Source: Porphyrobacter sp. SLTP
GTDB lineage: Bacteria > Pseudomonadota > Alphaproteobacteria > Sphingomonadales > Sphingomonadaceae
Direction of reading: 5' to 3'
Assembly (NCBI RefSeq): GCF_009905735.1
Contig: NZ_JAAALE010000002.1
Location: 62,001 to 126,000, forward strand
Length of the DNA: 64,000 nucleotides
Numbering within the stretch: the stretch's first letter is position 1; each line of letters starts with the position of its first letter. Made by a program: the position numbers and the translations under genes. The notes under the pieces are model-generated. The model was not told where the DNA came from. It ran no database searches and saw nothing but the letters and a program-made list of their open reading frames with translations. Of the stretch, positions 36,959 through 46,333 are shown in pieces.

Positions 36959-37324
36959 ATGGGTCTGATCAACGCCACTGTCTGGGATGCCGAGGACGCG
37001 GCCGAAGACCTCGCCTATGCGCTGGCGCATGGTGAAGTGGTGCGCTTCGCGTTCAAGCTGGTGCGGGATTCGATCATCTTTACGGATCGCCGGATCCTGA
37101 TGATCGATATTCAGGGGCTGACGGGATCGAAAAAGCGGTTCCTGACGATCCCTTATCGCGCCATCACCACCTTCACGCTGGAAAGCGCGGGCCATTTCGA
37201 TCTTGATACCGAACTCACGCTGACCGTTTCGGGCAGTGCGCCGATAGCGTTCAATGTCAGCCGCGGTGCGGATGTGCCGGGACTGGTGACGCTGCTCACC
37301 GAATATCTTGCGCCGGGGAAATAG
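36959..37324 (+). CDS. Bacterial PH-domain protein within the pnt operon
   Basis: 121 residues, whole-length match to the bPH_1/YvbH-type fold: alternating beta strands VRFAFKLVRDSIIFTDRRILMID, SKKRFLTIPYRAITTFTLE, TELTLTVSG, AFNVSRG and a C-terminal helix VTLLTEYLA (the first run is described here as its core VRDSIIFTDRRILMID). It has no signal or membrane segment, so it is cytoplasmic or membrane-peripheral. It lies between pntAA and pntAB with four and nine bases to its neighbours, so it is co-transcribed. No function is known for it with transhydrogenase. Confidence 0.86.
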   Translation: MGLINATVWDAEDAAEDLAYALAHGEVVRFAFKLVRDSIIFTDRRILMIDIQGLTGSKKRFLTIPYRAITTFTLESAGHFDLDTELTLTVSGSAPIAFNVSRGADVPGLVTLLTEYLAPGK

Positions 37325-37333
37325 GGGCGATCC

Positions 37334-37615
37334 ATGGACTTCATTTCAATTCTCAGCATCTTCGTACTGGCCTGCTTTGTGGGCTATTACGTCGTATGGT
37401 CGGTGACCCCGGCGCTGCACACCCCGCTGATGGCGGTGACCAATGCGATTTCCTCGGTGATCATCGTCGGCGCGCTGATCGCGGCGGCTGAGGCCAACAG
37501 CCCGATTGCCAAATATCTCGGCCTGTTCGGCGTGGTGCTCGCCAGCATCAACATCTTCGGCGGGTTCGCTGTCACGCAGCGTATGCTCGCGATGTACAAG
37601 AAGAAGGGGAAGTAA
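37334..37615 (+). CDS. pntAB: NAD(P) transhydrogenase, alpha subunit part 2
   Basis: 93 residues, three transmembrane helices (about 3-22, 31-50, 58-83), with the loop VTPALHTPLMAVTNAISSV conserved in this family. It forms part of the proton channel domain II between PntAA and PntB. A clear member of the small separate PntAB type. It is located after the PH-domain gene and three bases before pntB. Confidence 0.95.
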   Translation: MDFISILSIFVLACFVGYYVVWSVTPALHTPLMAVTNAISSVIIVGALIAAAEANSPIAKYLGLFGVVLASINIFGGFAVTQRMLAMYKKKGK

Positions 37616-37618
37616 GAG

Positions 37619-39076
<1,458 letters not shown>

Positions 39077-39089
39077 GGCGAGGCCTACC

Positions 39090-39431
39090 ATGCGCAAGCT
39101 CATCATCGGCCTTCTGCTGATCATCCTGCTGGCGGGCGGGGCGGTGTTCACCGGCCTCGCCAACCCGCTGGTCGAAATGCAGGTCAAAGGCGCGCTGGTG
39201 GAATCCGGCATTGGCGAAAAGCGCGCGGCCTGCATGGCCGAACGTATGGTCGACCGTCTGACGATCCCGCAGCTTTGGAAGTTGCGCCAGGGCATGGCGG
39301 CGCAGGACGGCGAGCCTGAGGAAGGCTATGGCCTCGGCGAGCTGATCAAGCGGCTCGACCGGGTGGATGATAGCGAGGCGGTGGCGGTATTGACCACCTC
39401 TGCCGGACTGTGCGCCATCGGCCTCGGGTAA
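39090..39431 (+). CDS. Hypothetical anchored protein after pntB
   Basis: 113 residues from MRKLIIGLLLIILLAGGAVF, an N-terminal membrane anchor or uncleaved signal. The rest (about 25-113) is a small soluble region with two Cys (ACMAERMVDRL and GLCAIGLG), probably periplasmic. It starts 13 bases after pntB and is likely in the same operon. Not recognised. It could be a periplasmic helper or a chance passenger. A repeat element follows. Confidence 0.72.
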   Translation: MRKLIIGLLLIILLAGGAVFTGLANPLVEMQVKGALVESGIGEKRAACMAERMVDRLTIPQLWKLRQGMAAQDGEPEEGYGLGELIKRLDRVDDSEAVAVLTTSAGLCAIGLG

Positions 39432-39432
39432 T

Positions 39433-39566
39433 CACCCCTCCGATAGTCCTGCGGGCTGCCACCTCCCCATCCCTTCGGGACAGGGAGGGATTGGGCGCGA
39501 TAAAGTCCCTCCCCGTTGCGAAGCAATGGGGAGGTGGCAGCGCCGTAGGGCGCTGACGGAGGGGTA
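39433..39566. repeat. Inverted-repeat element, family C
   Basis: Outer arms CACCCCTCCG / CGGAGGGGT, inner GCTGCCACCTCCCCAT / ATGGGGAGGTGGCAGC, and CGACAGGGAGGGA/TCCCTCCCCG-type pairing near the middle. It would fold into one large multi-branched hairpin about 134 bases long. No other copy was seen in the window. It separates the pnt operon from the beta-helix cassette. Confidence 0.8.
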
Positions 39567-39637
39567 AGAAGCCATGCTCCCCGCTTGCATTCCCTCCCCC
39601 CAATGCGCCACAGTGCGGGGCGGAGAGGGAGAATATC

Positions 39638-40843
39638 ATGAACCGAATGGCACTTGCCGCCGTGTTGCTGGCCACAGCAGCGCCGCTCGCCGCCGAAACC
39701 CACCGGGTTGAACCGGGCGAGGGTGCGGCCGAACGCTTGCAGGAGGCACTGATCCTCGCCGCGCCGGGCGATGTGATCGAGTTGGGAGCGGGACGCTTCG
39801 TCCTGACCGATGGCCTCAGCCTCGACGTTGACGGCGTGACGCTGCGCGGGACCGGGATGGAAGGAGGGAGCGCCAGCGTGCTCGACTTCACCGGTCAGCA
39901 AGGCGCGGGCGAGGGGCTGCTCGTCACTTCCGACAATGTCACCTTGCGCGATTTCGCGGTGGAGAACCCCAAAGGCGACGGGATCAAGTCCAAGGGCGCT
40001 GATAACATCATCTACAGCGGCATCCGGGTCACATGGACCGGCGGGCCCAAGGCGAGCAATGGTGCCTATGGCATCTACCCGGTTGAGAGCACCGGCGTGC
40101 TGGTGACGAATTCCAAGGTCTCGGGCGCGTCTGATGCGGGCATCTATGTCGGTCAGAGCCGCGACATCACGGTTCGCCAGAATATCGTCGAATACAATGT
40201 GGCCGGGATCGAGATCGAGAACAGTCGCAATGCGCTCGTCACCGAGAACATCGCCACCCGCAACACCGGCGGGTTGTTGGTGTTCGATCTGCCCGGCCTG
40301 CCGGTGATGAACGGCGGCAACGTGATCCTGCGCCGGAACGTCGTGGCGGATAACGACACCCCGAACTTTGCGCCACCCGGCAACATCGTCGCCAGCGTCC
40401 GCCGCGGCACGGGCGTGCTGGTCATGGCGAATGACGGCGTGCTGATCGATGAAAACGCCTTCGAGAACAACCCGACCGCGCACATCATGGTGGTCGCTTA
40501 CACCCAGCCTTTCACCGACGCCCGCTACAATCCCTATGCCCGCAATGTGATCGTCGGCTTCAACGCCTTCGGGCGCGGCGGCGATGATCCGCAGCTTGAT
40601 GGCAAGGAGCAATTGTTGGCCGCTTTCGGCGGCACGCTGCCGCCGGTGCTGTGGGACGGGATCGTCGAGAAGGATAACGGGCTGAAGATTGCCACGGGCG
40701 TGACTGGCTGGTCGCTCAATCTGTCCAAGCCGGGGCAGAGCCTTGCCGAAGCGCAGCCCGGGCCGCTGATGCTGACCCCGGTTGAAAGCTGGGAGTTCCC
40801 TGAAGTCGGCGCCCCCGCAGCGCTGGAGGCGCGGTTGAAGTGA
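39638..40843 (+). CDS. Exported parallel beta-helix protein
   Basis: 401 residues with a signal peptide (AAPLAA-ETH). The beta-helix region (about 40-310) shows repeated rungs: NVTLRDFAVENPKGDGIKSKG, STGVLVTNSKVSGASDAGIY, NIVEYNVAGIEIENSRNALV, NIATRNTGGLLVF (first and third given in part). It matches a family (TIGR03805-like) that is usually paired with a diheme cytochrome gene, as here. No catalytic residues of known polysaccharide lyases are evident. The GTGA overlap with the next gene shows translational coupling. Probably periplasmic; function unknown. Confidence 0.87.
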   Translation: MNRMALAAVLLATAAPLAAETHRVEPGEGAAERLQEALILAAPGDVIELGAGRFVLTDGLSLDVDGVTLRGTGMEGGSASVLDFTGQQGAGEGLLVTSDNVTLRDFAVENPKGDGIKSKGADNIIYSGIRVTWTGGPKASNGAYGIYPVESTGVLVTNSKVSGASDAGIYVGQSRDITVRQNIVEYNVAGIEIENSRNALVTENIATRNTGGLLVFDLPGLPVMNGGNVILRRNVVADNDTPNFAPPGNIVASVRRGTGVLVMANDGVLIDENAFENNPTAHIMVVAYTQPFTDARYNPYARNVIVGFNAFGRGGDDPQLDGKEQLLAAFGGTLPPVLWDGIVEKDNGLKIATGVTGWSLNLSKPGQSLAEAQPGPLMLTPVESWEFPEVGAPAALEARLK

Positions 40844-41871
40844 AGCGGCGGAGTCTCGGCCTTCTGGCTTTGGCCTGCGCCACGTTCGGCGCTGCGCTCA
40901 GCCATGCGACGGTGATCGCGCCTGAGCCGGTCAACGATGCGGCGATCATCGGCGCAGCCTTCCCCAAGGCGCTGAGCGAGTTCGCGTTCTTTCAGGATGC
41001 GCGCGAGCAGCACCCGAGCGCGCGTGTGCACCCCTATGCGCTCAACACGCCGCTGTGGTCGGACGGGGCGGAGAAGCTGCGCTTCATCTATCTGCCCGAA
41101 GGCACGCAGCTTGTGGCGGATGGCGCCGAGAATTCCGGGGGCCTGCTGCAATTCCCGGTCGGCGCGGCGATCATCAAGACCTTTGCCTTTGGCGAGGGCG
41201 CGGACCGCCGCCTGATCGAAACCCGCGTGCTGCTCCACCGCGCGGACGGCTGGGTGGCACTGCCCTATCGCTGGAATGCCGAGCAGACCGAGGCAACGCT
41301 GGCCTTGGCTGGCGGGCGGATCGATCTCGTCACGCCGGCGGGCGAGACGATTTCCTATGCCATTCCGAACAAGAACCAGTGCAAGGGCTGTCACGCCAAG
41401 GACGGGCAGGTGATCCCCATCGGCCCCAAGGCGCGCAACCTCTCGGTCAAGTGGATGGCGCAGATGCTGGAGGGCGGCGCGCTCGACCGGCTGCCTCCGG
41501 GCGGGGCGACAATGCCGGTCTGGGCGGGTTACACGGATAAAGCGCCTGCCGAGCGCTTCGCCCGCGCCTATCTCGATGTGAACTGCGCCCATTGCCACCA
41601 GCCCGGCGGCGGTGCGTCCAATTCCGGGCTCGACCTGCGATGGGAGCAAGCCGATCCCCACGCCATCGGGATCATGAAACGCCCGGTCGCGGCGGGTCGC
41701 GGGGCGGGGGGGCATGACTTCTCGGTGCTCCCCGGCCAGCCCGATAAGTCGATCCTGCTCTACCGGATGGACAGCGCCGAACCCGGCATCGCCATGCCTG
41801 AACTGGGTAAAGCCAGCGTTGACAAGCAAGGCGTCGCCGTCGTGCGGCGCTGGATTGCGGAGATGAAATGA
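40840..41871 (+). CDS. Diheme c-type cytochrome, SO2930/HNE_0200-like
   Basis: 343 residues, GTG start overlapping the beta-helix stop. N-terminal signal segment (LLALACATFGAALSHA). Two heme c motifs, CKGCH (Cys181) and CAHCH (Cys249), with FPKALSEFAFFQDAREQHPS and YALNTPLWSDGAEKLRFIYL at the N-terminus. It fits the TIGR03806-type family that is found next to the beta-helix protein; neither has a proven role. Expected to be periplasmic, with heme attached by the cytochrome c maturation system. Coupled to the hydrolase gene by an ATGA overlap. Confidence 0.88.
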   Translation: MKRRSLGLLALACATFGAALSHATVIAPEPVNDAAIIGAAFPKALSEFAFFQDAREQHPSARVHPYALNTPLWSDGAEKLRFIYLPEGTQLVADGAENSGGLLQFPVGAAIIKTFAFGEGADRRLIETRVLLHRADGWVALPYRWNAEQTEATLALAGGRIDLVTPAGETISYAIPNKNQCKGCHAKDGQVIPIGPKARNLSVKWMAQMLEGGALDRLPPGGATMPVWAGYTDKAPAERFARAYLDVNCAHCHQPGGGASNSGLDLRWEQADPHAIGIMKRPVAAGRGAGGHDFSVLPGQPDKSILLYRMDSAEPGIAMPELGKASVDKQGVAVVRRWIAEMK

Positions 41872-42851
41872 TGAAGTGGGTCTGGCGCGGTTTGCTCGCG
41901 CTTCTGGGCGTCTTGGTGATCGCCTTCCTGATCTTCCGCACCCCCGATACGGACGCCGCCGAAATGCGCGCCAAGTATGGCGGGCCGCCGTCGCAATTCG
42001 TCGCAATCGGCGGCGGTGTGACCGTGCACCTGCGTGACGAGGGACCGAAAGATGCGCCCGCAATTGTGTTGCTCCACGGCTCTAATGCCGATCTGCACAC
42101 CTGGGAGCCGTGGGTCGCGGCGCTCAAGAGCCAATACCGGGTGATCCGCTTCGATCAGGTCGGCCACGGTCTGACCGGGCCTGATCCCAAGGATGATTAC
42201 AGCCGCGACAATTACGTTGCCGATATCCTCGAAGTGGCGGACAGGCTGGGACTGAAGCAGTTCATCCTCGGCGGCAATTCGATGGGCGGCAAGCACGCGC
42301 TGGCCTTTGCGATCGCTCACCCTGAGCGGCTGACCGGCCTTGTGCTCGTCGACGGCAGCGGCGGGCCGATGCTCAAGCTCGATACCAAGAAGGACGACGA
42401 CAGCGGCAATATCGGCTTCAAGATTGCGCAGACGCCGGGGGTCAACCTGCTAGTCGAGCAGATCACGCCCCGCAGCCTGATCCAGCAAAGCCTCGAACAA
42501 TCGGTCTCGGTCAAATCCGTGGCAAGCGAGGCAGCCGTGACGCGGTACTGGGAGCTGCTGCGCTACCCCGGCAACCGCCGTGCGACCTTGAAGCGTTTCG
42601 GCTACCCCTATGATCCGCTGGCCGAGGCGGATATCGCCGCAGTCACCACGCCGACGCTGATCCTGTGGGGCGAAGGGGATCGCGTGATCCCGGTCGAAGC
42701 GGGCAAGTGGCTCGCCAAGACCCTGCCGAACAACACGCTGGTGATCTATCCCAAAATTGGCCACCTCCCGCACGAGGAAGCGCCCGAGGCCACGCTTGGC
42801 GATCTGCAACCGTGGCTTGCCGAGCACGCCTTGGCGGCAAAACCGGAGTAA
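41868..42851 (+). CDS. Membrane-anchored alpha/beta hydrolase
   Basis: 327 residues. N-terminal membrane segment (about 5-23, LLALLGVLVIAFLIF), then an alpha/beta hydrolase fold: HLRDEGPKDAPAIVLLHGSN, FDQVGHGLTGP, nucleophile elbow GGNSMGGKHAL (Ser-containing), LILWGEGDRVIP and IGHLPHEEAP with the catalytic His. It starts at either ATG of ATGATG; the first overlaps the cytochrome stop. As the third gene of a coupled unit, it suggests a hydrolytic step on a substrate handled by the beta-helix/cytochrome pair; this is inference. Confidence 0.87.
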   Translation: MMKWVWRGLLALLGVLVIAFLIFRTPDTDAAEMRAKYGGPPSQFVAIGGGVTVHLRDEGPKDAPAIVLLHGSNADLHTWEPWVAALKSQYRVIRFDQVGHGLTGPDPKDDYSRDNYVADILEVADRLGLKQFILGGNSMGGKHALAFAIAHPERLTGLVLVDGSGGPMLKLDTKKDDDSGNIGFKIAQTPGVNLLVEQITPRSLIQQSLEQSVSVKSVASEAAVTRYWELLRYPGNRRATLKRFGYPYDPLAEADIAAVTTPTLILWGEGDRVIPVEAGKWLAKTLPNNTLVIYPKIGHLPHEEAPEATLGDLQPWLAEHALAAKPE

Positions 42852-42944
42852 CCCCCGCCCGCACGCCCGCGCCCACTGGACGCCAAGGTTGCTTGCACCC
42901 TACACCCTTTCGCACTTGCACACAGAATCGAAAGGCTGGCGGCA

Positions 42945-43649
42945 TTGCGCAAACTCGGGATCATCGGCGGCATGAGCTGGGTGTCGACCGCGACCTATTA
43001 TGATCGCATCAACCGCATCGTCCAGAAACGCGCCGCCCCGATGGCAAGCGCGCCGCTGCTGATCGAGAGCCTGGATTTCTGCCAGCTCTACGCCTTGCGC
43101 GAAGAACGTGACTGGCAGCGTGCGGCAAGCGTGCTGATCGAGAGTGCCAAACGGCTTGAGGGTGCGGGCGCGGAGGGTCTCATCATTGGGGCCAATTCGA
43201 TGCACCGGCTGTTTGACGACGTGGCGGCCAGCGTGAACATCCCGATCCTGCACATCGCCGAATATGTCGGCATCGCCATGAAGCGCGCGGGGGTTACCAG
43301 CGCGGCGCTGCTGGGCACCCGCAATGTGATGACCGAGAGCTTCTATCGCAAGCGTTTGGTGGCCCACGGGATCGACTTGCTGCCGCCCAACCTCGAATAT
43401 GTCGAGATGCTCGACCGGATCATCTATGACGAGCTGATGGTCGGGAAGGTCACACGCGAGGCCGAGCGGACGCTGAAGACCATCATCACCAACAAGGCCC
43501 AGGAAGGCGCCAGCGCCGTGGTGCTGGCCTGCACCGAACTGGATCTGGTGGTCGATGTCGATGCCAATGTTCTGCCGATCTTCGATAGCACCCGCATCCA
43601 TTGCGAAGCGGCTGCGGACTGGATTTTGCATGAGGAAGCCGAGGGTTAG
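42945..43649 (+). CDS. Aspartate/glutamate racemase family protein
   Basis: 234 residues, TTG start with AAAGG about ten bases before. IIGGMSWVSTATYYDRIN, LESLDFCQL, VLACTELDLVV and the LIIGANSMHRLFDD string match the Asp/Glu racemase fold. The C-terminal catalytic cysteine (ACTEL) is present; the N-terminal position usually Cys or Thr (in CNT/TNTMH) reads ANSMH, so two-base chemistry may be altered. It acts on D/L-Asp or Glu or a related substrate; specificity cannot be told. It is 93 bases after the hydrolase and may or may not belong to that operon. Confidence 0.83.
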   Translation: MRKLGIIGGMSWVSTATYYDRINRIVQKRAAPMASAPLLIESLDFCQLYALREERDWQRAASVLIESAKRLEGAGAEGLIIGANSMHRLFDDVAASVNIPILHIAEYVGIAMKRAGVTSAALLGTRNVMTESFYRKRLVAHGIDLLPPNLEYVEMLDRIIYDELMVGKVTREAERTLKTIITNKAQEGASAVVLACTELDLVVDVDANVLPIFDSTRIHCEAAADWILHEEAEG

Positions 43650-43689
43650 CTATCGACTCATCGGGTAAGTCATGCAGTTGGTCGATTAG

Positions 43690-43850
43690 CTGGGTTGCAA
43701 GGGGTGCAACCGGTTAATGTTTCCGCCTATGGCGCGCTCGGATTTTGTCACGGAAACGTAATGGCATTATCCGGGTCTTCGGGTCGCACCGATTGGCCCT
43801 TGGGGCCGCTTTCCTCCCCCCAATCACCGGAAGGCGGCCCCATAATTTTT
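43690..43850 (+). ncRNA. Candidate structured RNA ending in a terminator
   Basis: In a gene-free gap, three hairpins follow one another on the plus strand: GGTTGCA/TGCAACC (43693-43711), GTTTCCG/CGGAAAC (43719-43757) and the strong 13-base stem at 43802-43841 ending ATAATTTTT. No good ORF explains it; a 78-codon frame covering it has no ribosome site and runs through the terminator. It could be a small RNA, or a long 3' end of the racemase message. It is unlike any RNA family I recognise. Confidence 0.4.
43802..43850 (+). terminator. Strong intrinsic terminator
   Basis: GGGGCCGCTTTCC (43802-43814) pairs with GGAAGGCGGCCCC (43829-43841; one G-T pair) around a 14-base loop, followed by ATAATTTTT. 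It is 150 bases beyond the racemase stop and 95 before dgt. Confidence 0.8.
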
Positions 43851-43945
43851 CTGACCCAACCGGCTGTTTTCTGGCCATTTTTGCGGTGTTCTCGCCTCGT
43901 TCCGGTTGAGAAGCCCGTCCGGCTCGCCTAGGCGCTCGACCTGTG

Positions 43946-45109
43946 ATGACCCGCGCCCCCTATGCTGCCGACCCCGAGGCCCACGGGCCGCGCGAATTTG
44001 GCGGCGCTGGCGATGGCGAGCGGCGCGGTCCGCGCAGTGCCTTCCAGCGCGATCGAGACCGGATCATCCATTCGATGAGCTTCCGGCGGCTGAAATCCAA
44101 GACCCAGGTGTTCATCGCCCCCGATGGCGATCATTACCGCACGCGGCTGACTCACAGCCTTGAAGTCGCGCAAATCGGACGGGTGATCGCGCGCGCGCTG
44201 GGGCTGGACGAAGATCTGACCGAAGCCCTGTGCCTTGCCCATGATCTCGGCCACCCGCCGTTCGGCCATGCGGGGGAAGCGGCGCTTTCCGCGGCGATGG
44301 AGCGCCATGGCGGGTTCGATCACAATGCGCAGGCGCTGCGCACGGTGATGCGGATCGAGTGCCCTTATCCCGCGCATGACGGGCTCAACCTCACCTGGGA
44401 TCTGCTGGAAGGTCTGGCCAAGCACAACGGCCCGGTAACCGCGCCGAACTGGGCACTGGCGGAATTGGACGAAGCGTTCCCGCTGATGCTCGGCACCTGG
44501 CCCTCGCTTGAGGCGCAGGTCGCGGCGGTGGCGGACGACATTGCCTATGACAATCACGACATTGACGATGGGTTGCGCGCCGGGTTTCTGAGCCTTGACG
44601 ATTTGCTCGCCCTCGATTTCCTCGCAGACCAGTGGCGTAGCGTCGAAAAGCGCTTCCCCCATGCCCCGCGGGAGCGTTTGCTCCGCGAGATGATACGCGA
44701 CCAGATCGGGCTGATGGTGAATGATGTGATCGCGCACACTGCGGCGCAGGTGAAGGGCCTGCGCTCTGTCGCAGACGTGCGCGAGGCGGGGCGCCAGCTC
44801 GCCGGGTTCTCGCCCGCGATGGCCGCGCAGGAACGGCGGCTGAAGACCTTCATGTACGAACGGCTCTACTACCACCCCGAACAGATCGCGGCGGCCGAGC
44901 GTGCGCGTGATGTCGTGGCGCGGCTCTACGCCGCCTATGCACAGGACGCGCGCCTGATGCCGGAGGACTGGCAGGCACGCCTGCCGCAACGCGATCCGAG
45001 CCGTGCGCGGGTGATCGCCGATTTCATCGCCGGCATGAGCGACCGGTTTGCGATGCAGGCGGTGAGCAAGATCTATGGCGAGCGTCCCTCGGGTTTGATC
45101 AATGTCTGA
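43946..45109 (+). CDS. dgt: dGTPase-like HD hydrolase
   Basis: 387 residues. dNTP triphosphohydrolase of the HD superfamily, which lowers dNTP pools and is often regulated allosterically. The metal-binding motif is TRLTHSLEVAQIGR (His), AHDLGHPPFGHAGE (His-Asp) and a later VADDIAYDNHDIDDG (Asp). FRRLKSKTQVF at the start matches the family. An ATG at 43946 was taken; a GTG one codon before is possible. It overlaps the next gene by eight bases. Confidence 0.93.
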   Translation: MTRAPYAADPEAHGPREFGGAGDGERRGPRSAFQRDRDRIIHSMSFRRLKSKTQVFIAPDGDHYRTRLTHSLEVAQIGRVIARALGLDEDLTEALCLAHDLGHPPFGHAGEAALSAAMERHGGFDHNAQALRTVMRIECPYPAHDGLNLTWDLLEGLAKHNGPVTAPNWALAELDEAFPLMLGTWPSLEAQVAAVADDIAYDNHDIDDGLRAGFLSLDDLLALDFLADQWRSVEKRFPHAPRERLLREMIRDQIGLMVNDVIAHTAAQVKGLRSVADVREAGRQLAGFSPAMAAQERRLKTFMYERLYYHPEQIAAAERARDVVARLYAAYAQDARLMPEDWQARLPQRDPSRARVIADFIAGMSDRFAMQAVSKIYGERPSGLINV

Positions 45110-45824
45110 ACCACGCAGCATCGGCCCGGTACGCATCGCTCTGGTCGGAGCCACCGGGCTGGTCGGCCGCCGCGTGATCGAGCTTGCCAGCGCAGGCGAT
45201 GACGTGCGGATCGTCGGCATCGCCCGGCGCGAGGTTCCGCTGCCCCCCGGCGCGCGGATGGAGATGTTCGTGGCAGAGCCCGCCAAATGGGGCGAAGTCC
45301 TCGACGCGGTCCGCCCGCGCGCTCTGATCTGTGCGCTTGGCACAACCTGGAAGAAGGCAGGGCGTGATGAAGCGGCGTTCCGCGCGGTCGATTACGATCT
45401 GGTGCTCGCCACCGCCGACATGGCCAAACGGGCTGGGGTGCCCAATATGGTGGTGGTCAGTGCCGCAGGCGCCGACGCCCATTCCAAGAGCCTCTATATG
45501 CGTGTGAAGGGCGAGACCGAGGAAGCGCTGTCACGCGTCGGGTTCAAGCGGCTCGATATCCTCCATCCCGGCCTGCTGCGCGGGACGCGGACGGACGACC
45601 TGCGCTTTGCCGAACGTGCGGCAATCATTGCCGCGCCGCTGATTGATCCGCTCTTGTCGGGTTCATGGCAGCGGTTCCGCTCGATCGATGCGGGACTCGT
45701 GGCCGAGGCCGCGCTGGGGCTCGCACTGCGCCGGGCCGGTGGGCGCTTTACGCACGACAACGAAGCAATGCGCCGCGCCGCGCGCGAATGGCGCCGCTTG
45801 GGCGAGACGGGAGAAGCGCAATGA
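45102..45824 (+). CDS. NAD(P)-binding atypical SDR (HTATIP2/NmrA-like)
   Basis: 240 residues. Rossmann nucleotide-binding start VRIALVGATGLVGRRVIELA, then VVVSAAGADAHSKSLYMRVKGETEEAL (the active Tyr/Lys pair is YMRVK), and LDILHPGLLRG. It resembles atypical SDRs of the HTATIP2/NmrA type that act as oxidoreductases or redox sensors. It overlaps dgt by eight bases and the ABA4-like gene by four, so the three are coupled. Substrate unknown. Confidence 0.86.
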   Translation: MSEPRSIGPVRIALVGATGLVGRRVIELASAGDDVRIVGIARREVPLPPGARMEMFVAEPAKWGEVLDAVRPRALICALGTTWKKAGRDEAAFRAVDYDLVLATADMAKRAGVPNMVVVSAAGADAHSKSLYMRVKGETEEALSRVGFKRLDILHPGLLRGTRTDDLRFAERAAIIAAPLIDPLLSGSWQRFRSIDAGLVAEAALGLALRRAGGRFTHDNEAMRRAAREWRRLGETGEAQ

Positions 45825-46273
45825 TCGACTGGAATGCGTGGTTCAGCATGGTCAACCTGCTGGCGCTGATCGCGTGGACGGGGTTGATCCTGCTGCCGCG
45901 TTGGCCGGCGCTCCTGTCCGGCATCCTCTATCTCGGCATTGGCCTGCTGTGCCTGATCTACGCCACCGGGCTGATCGGCTTGGTGAGCGGGCTGATCCCC
46001 AATCCGCAGGGCGGCGGAGCGAATTTCACGACCATCGAAGGGGTCCGCGCGATCTTCGGTTCGGACGGCGGAGTCACGATCGGCTGGACGCATTACCTCG
46101 CCTTCGATCTCTTCGTCGGCCTGTGGATCGCCCGCGATGGCGATGCGAAGAACATCTCGCGCCTCATTCAGGCACCGGTTTTGCTGGCGACCTTCATGGC
46201 CGGGCCGCTTGGCCTGCTGGTGTGGCTGGGCTTGCGCGAGCCGATTGCGCGGCGGCAGGGGCGGTTTCGCTAG
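45821..46273 (+). CDS. ABA4-like membrane protein (DUF4281)
   Basis: 150 residues, four transmembrane helices (about 6-26, 32-50, 85-105, 115-135). MVNLLALIAWTGLILLPRWP and GWTHYLAFDLFVGLWIARD (WxHYLAFDLFxG) are the DUF4281 signature shared with plant ABA4, which is needed for neoxanthin formation. In bacteria its role is not known, though carotenoid producers of this order often carry it. Start ATG overlaps the upstream stop (ATGA). Confidence 0.86.
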   Translation: MIDWNAWFSMVNLLALIAWTGLILLPRWPALLSGILYLGIGLLCLIYATGLIGLVSGLIPNPQGGGANFTTIEGVRAIFGSDGGVTIGWTHYLAFDLFVGLWIARDGDAKNISRLIQAPVLLATFMAGPLGLLVWLGLREPIARRQGRFR

Positions 46274-46333
46274 ACCAGCGCGCGGGCTTGCGCTTAACCT
46301 CTCCCCAAACAGCTTTTGGGAGAGAGCAGCGCC

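Noticed and set aside
43695-43931. 78-codon frame between racemase and dgt
   Set aside because: No ribosome site; it runs through a strong intrinsic terminator and has no family likeness, so the stretch is better seen as RNA structure.
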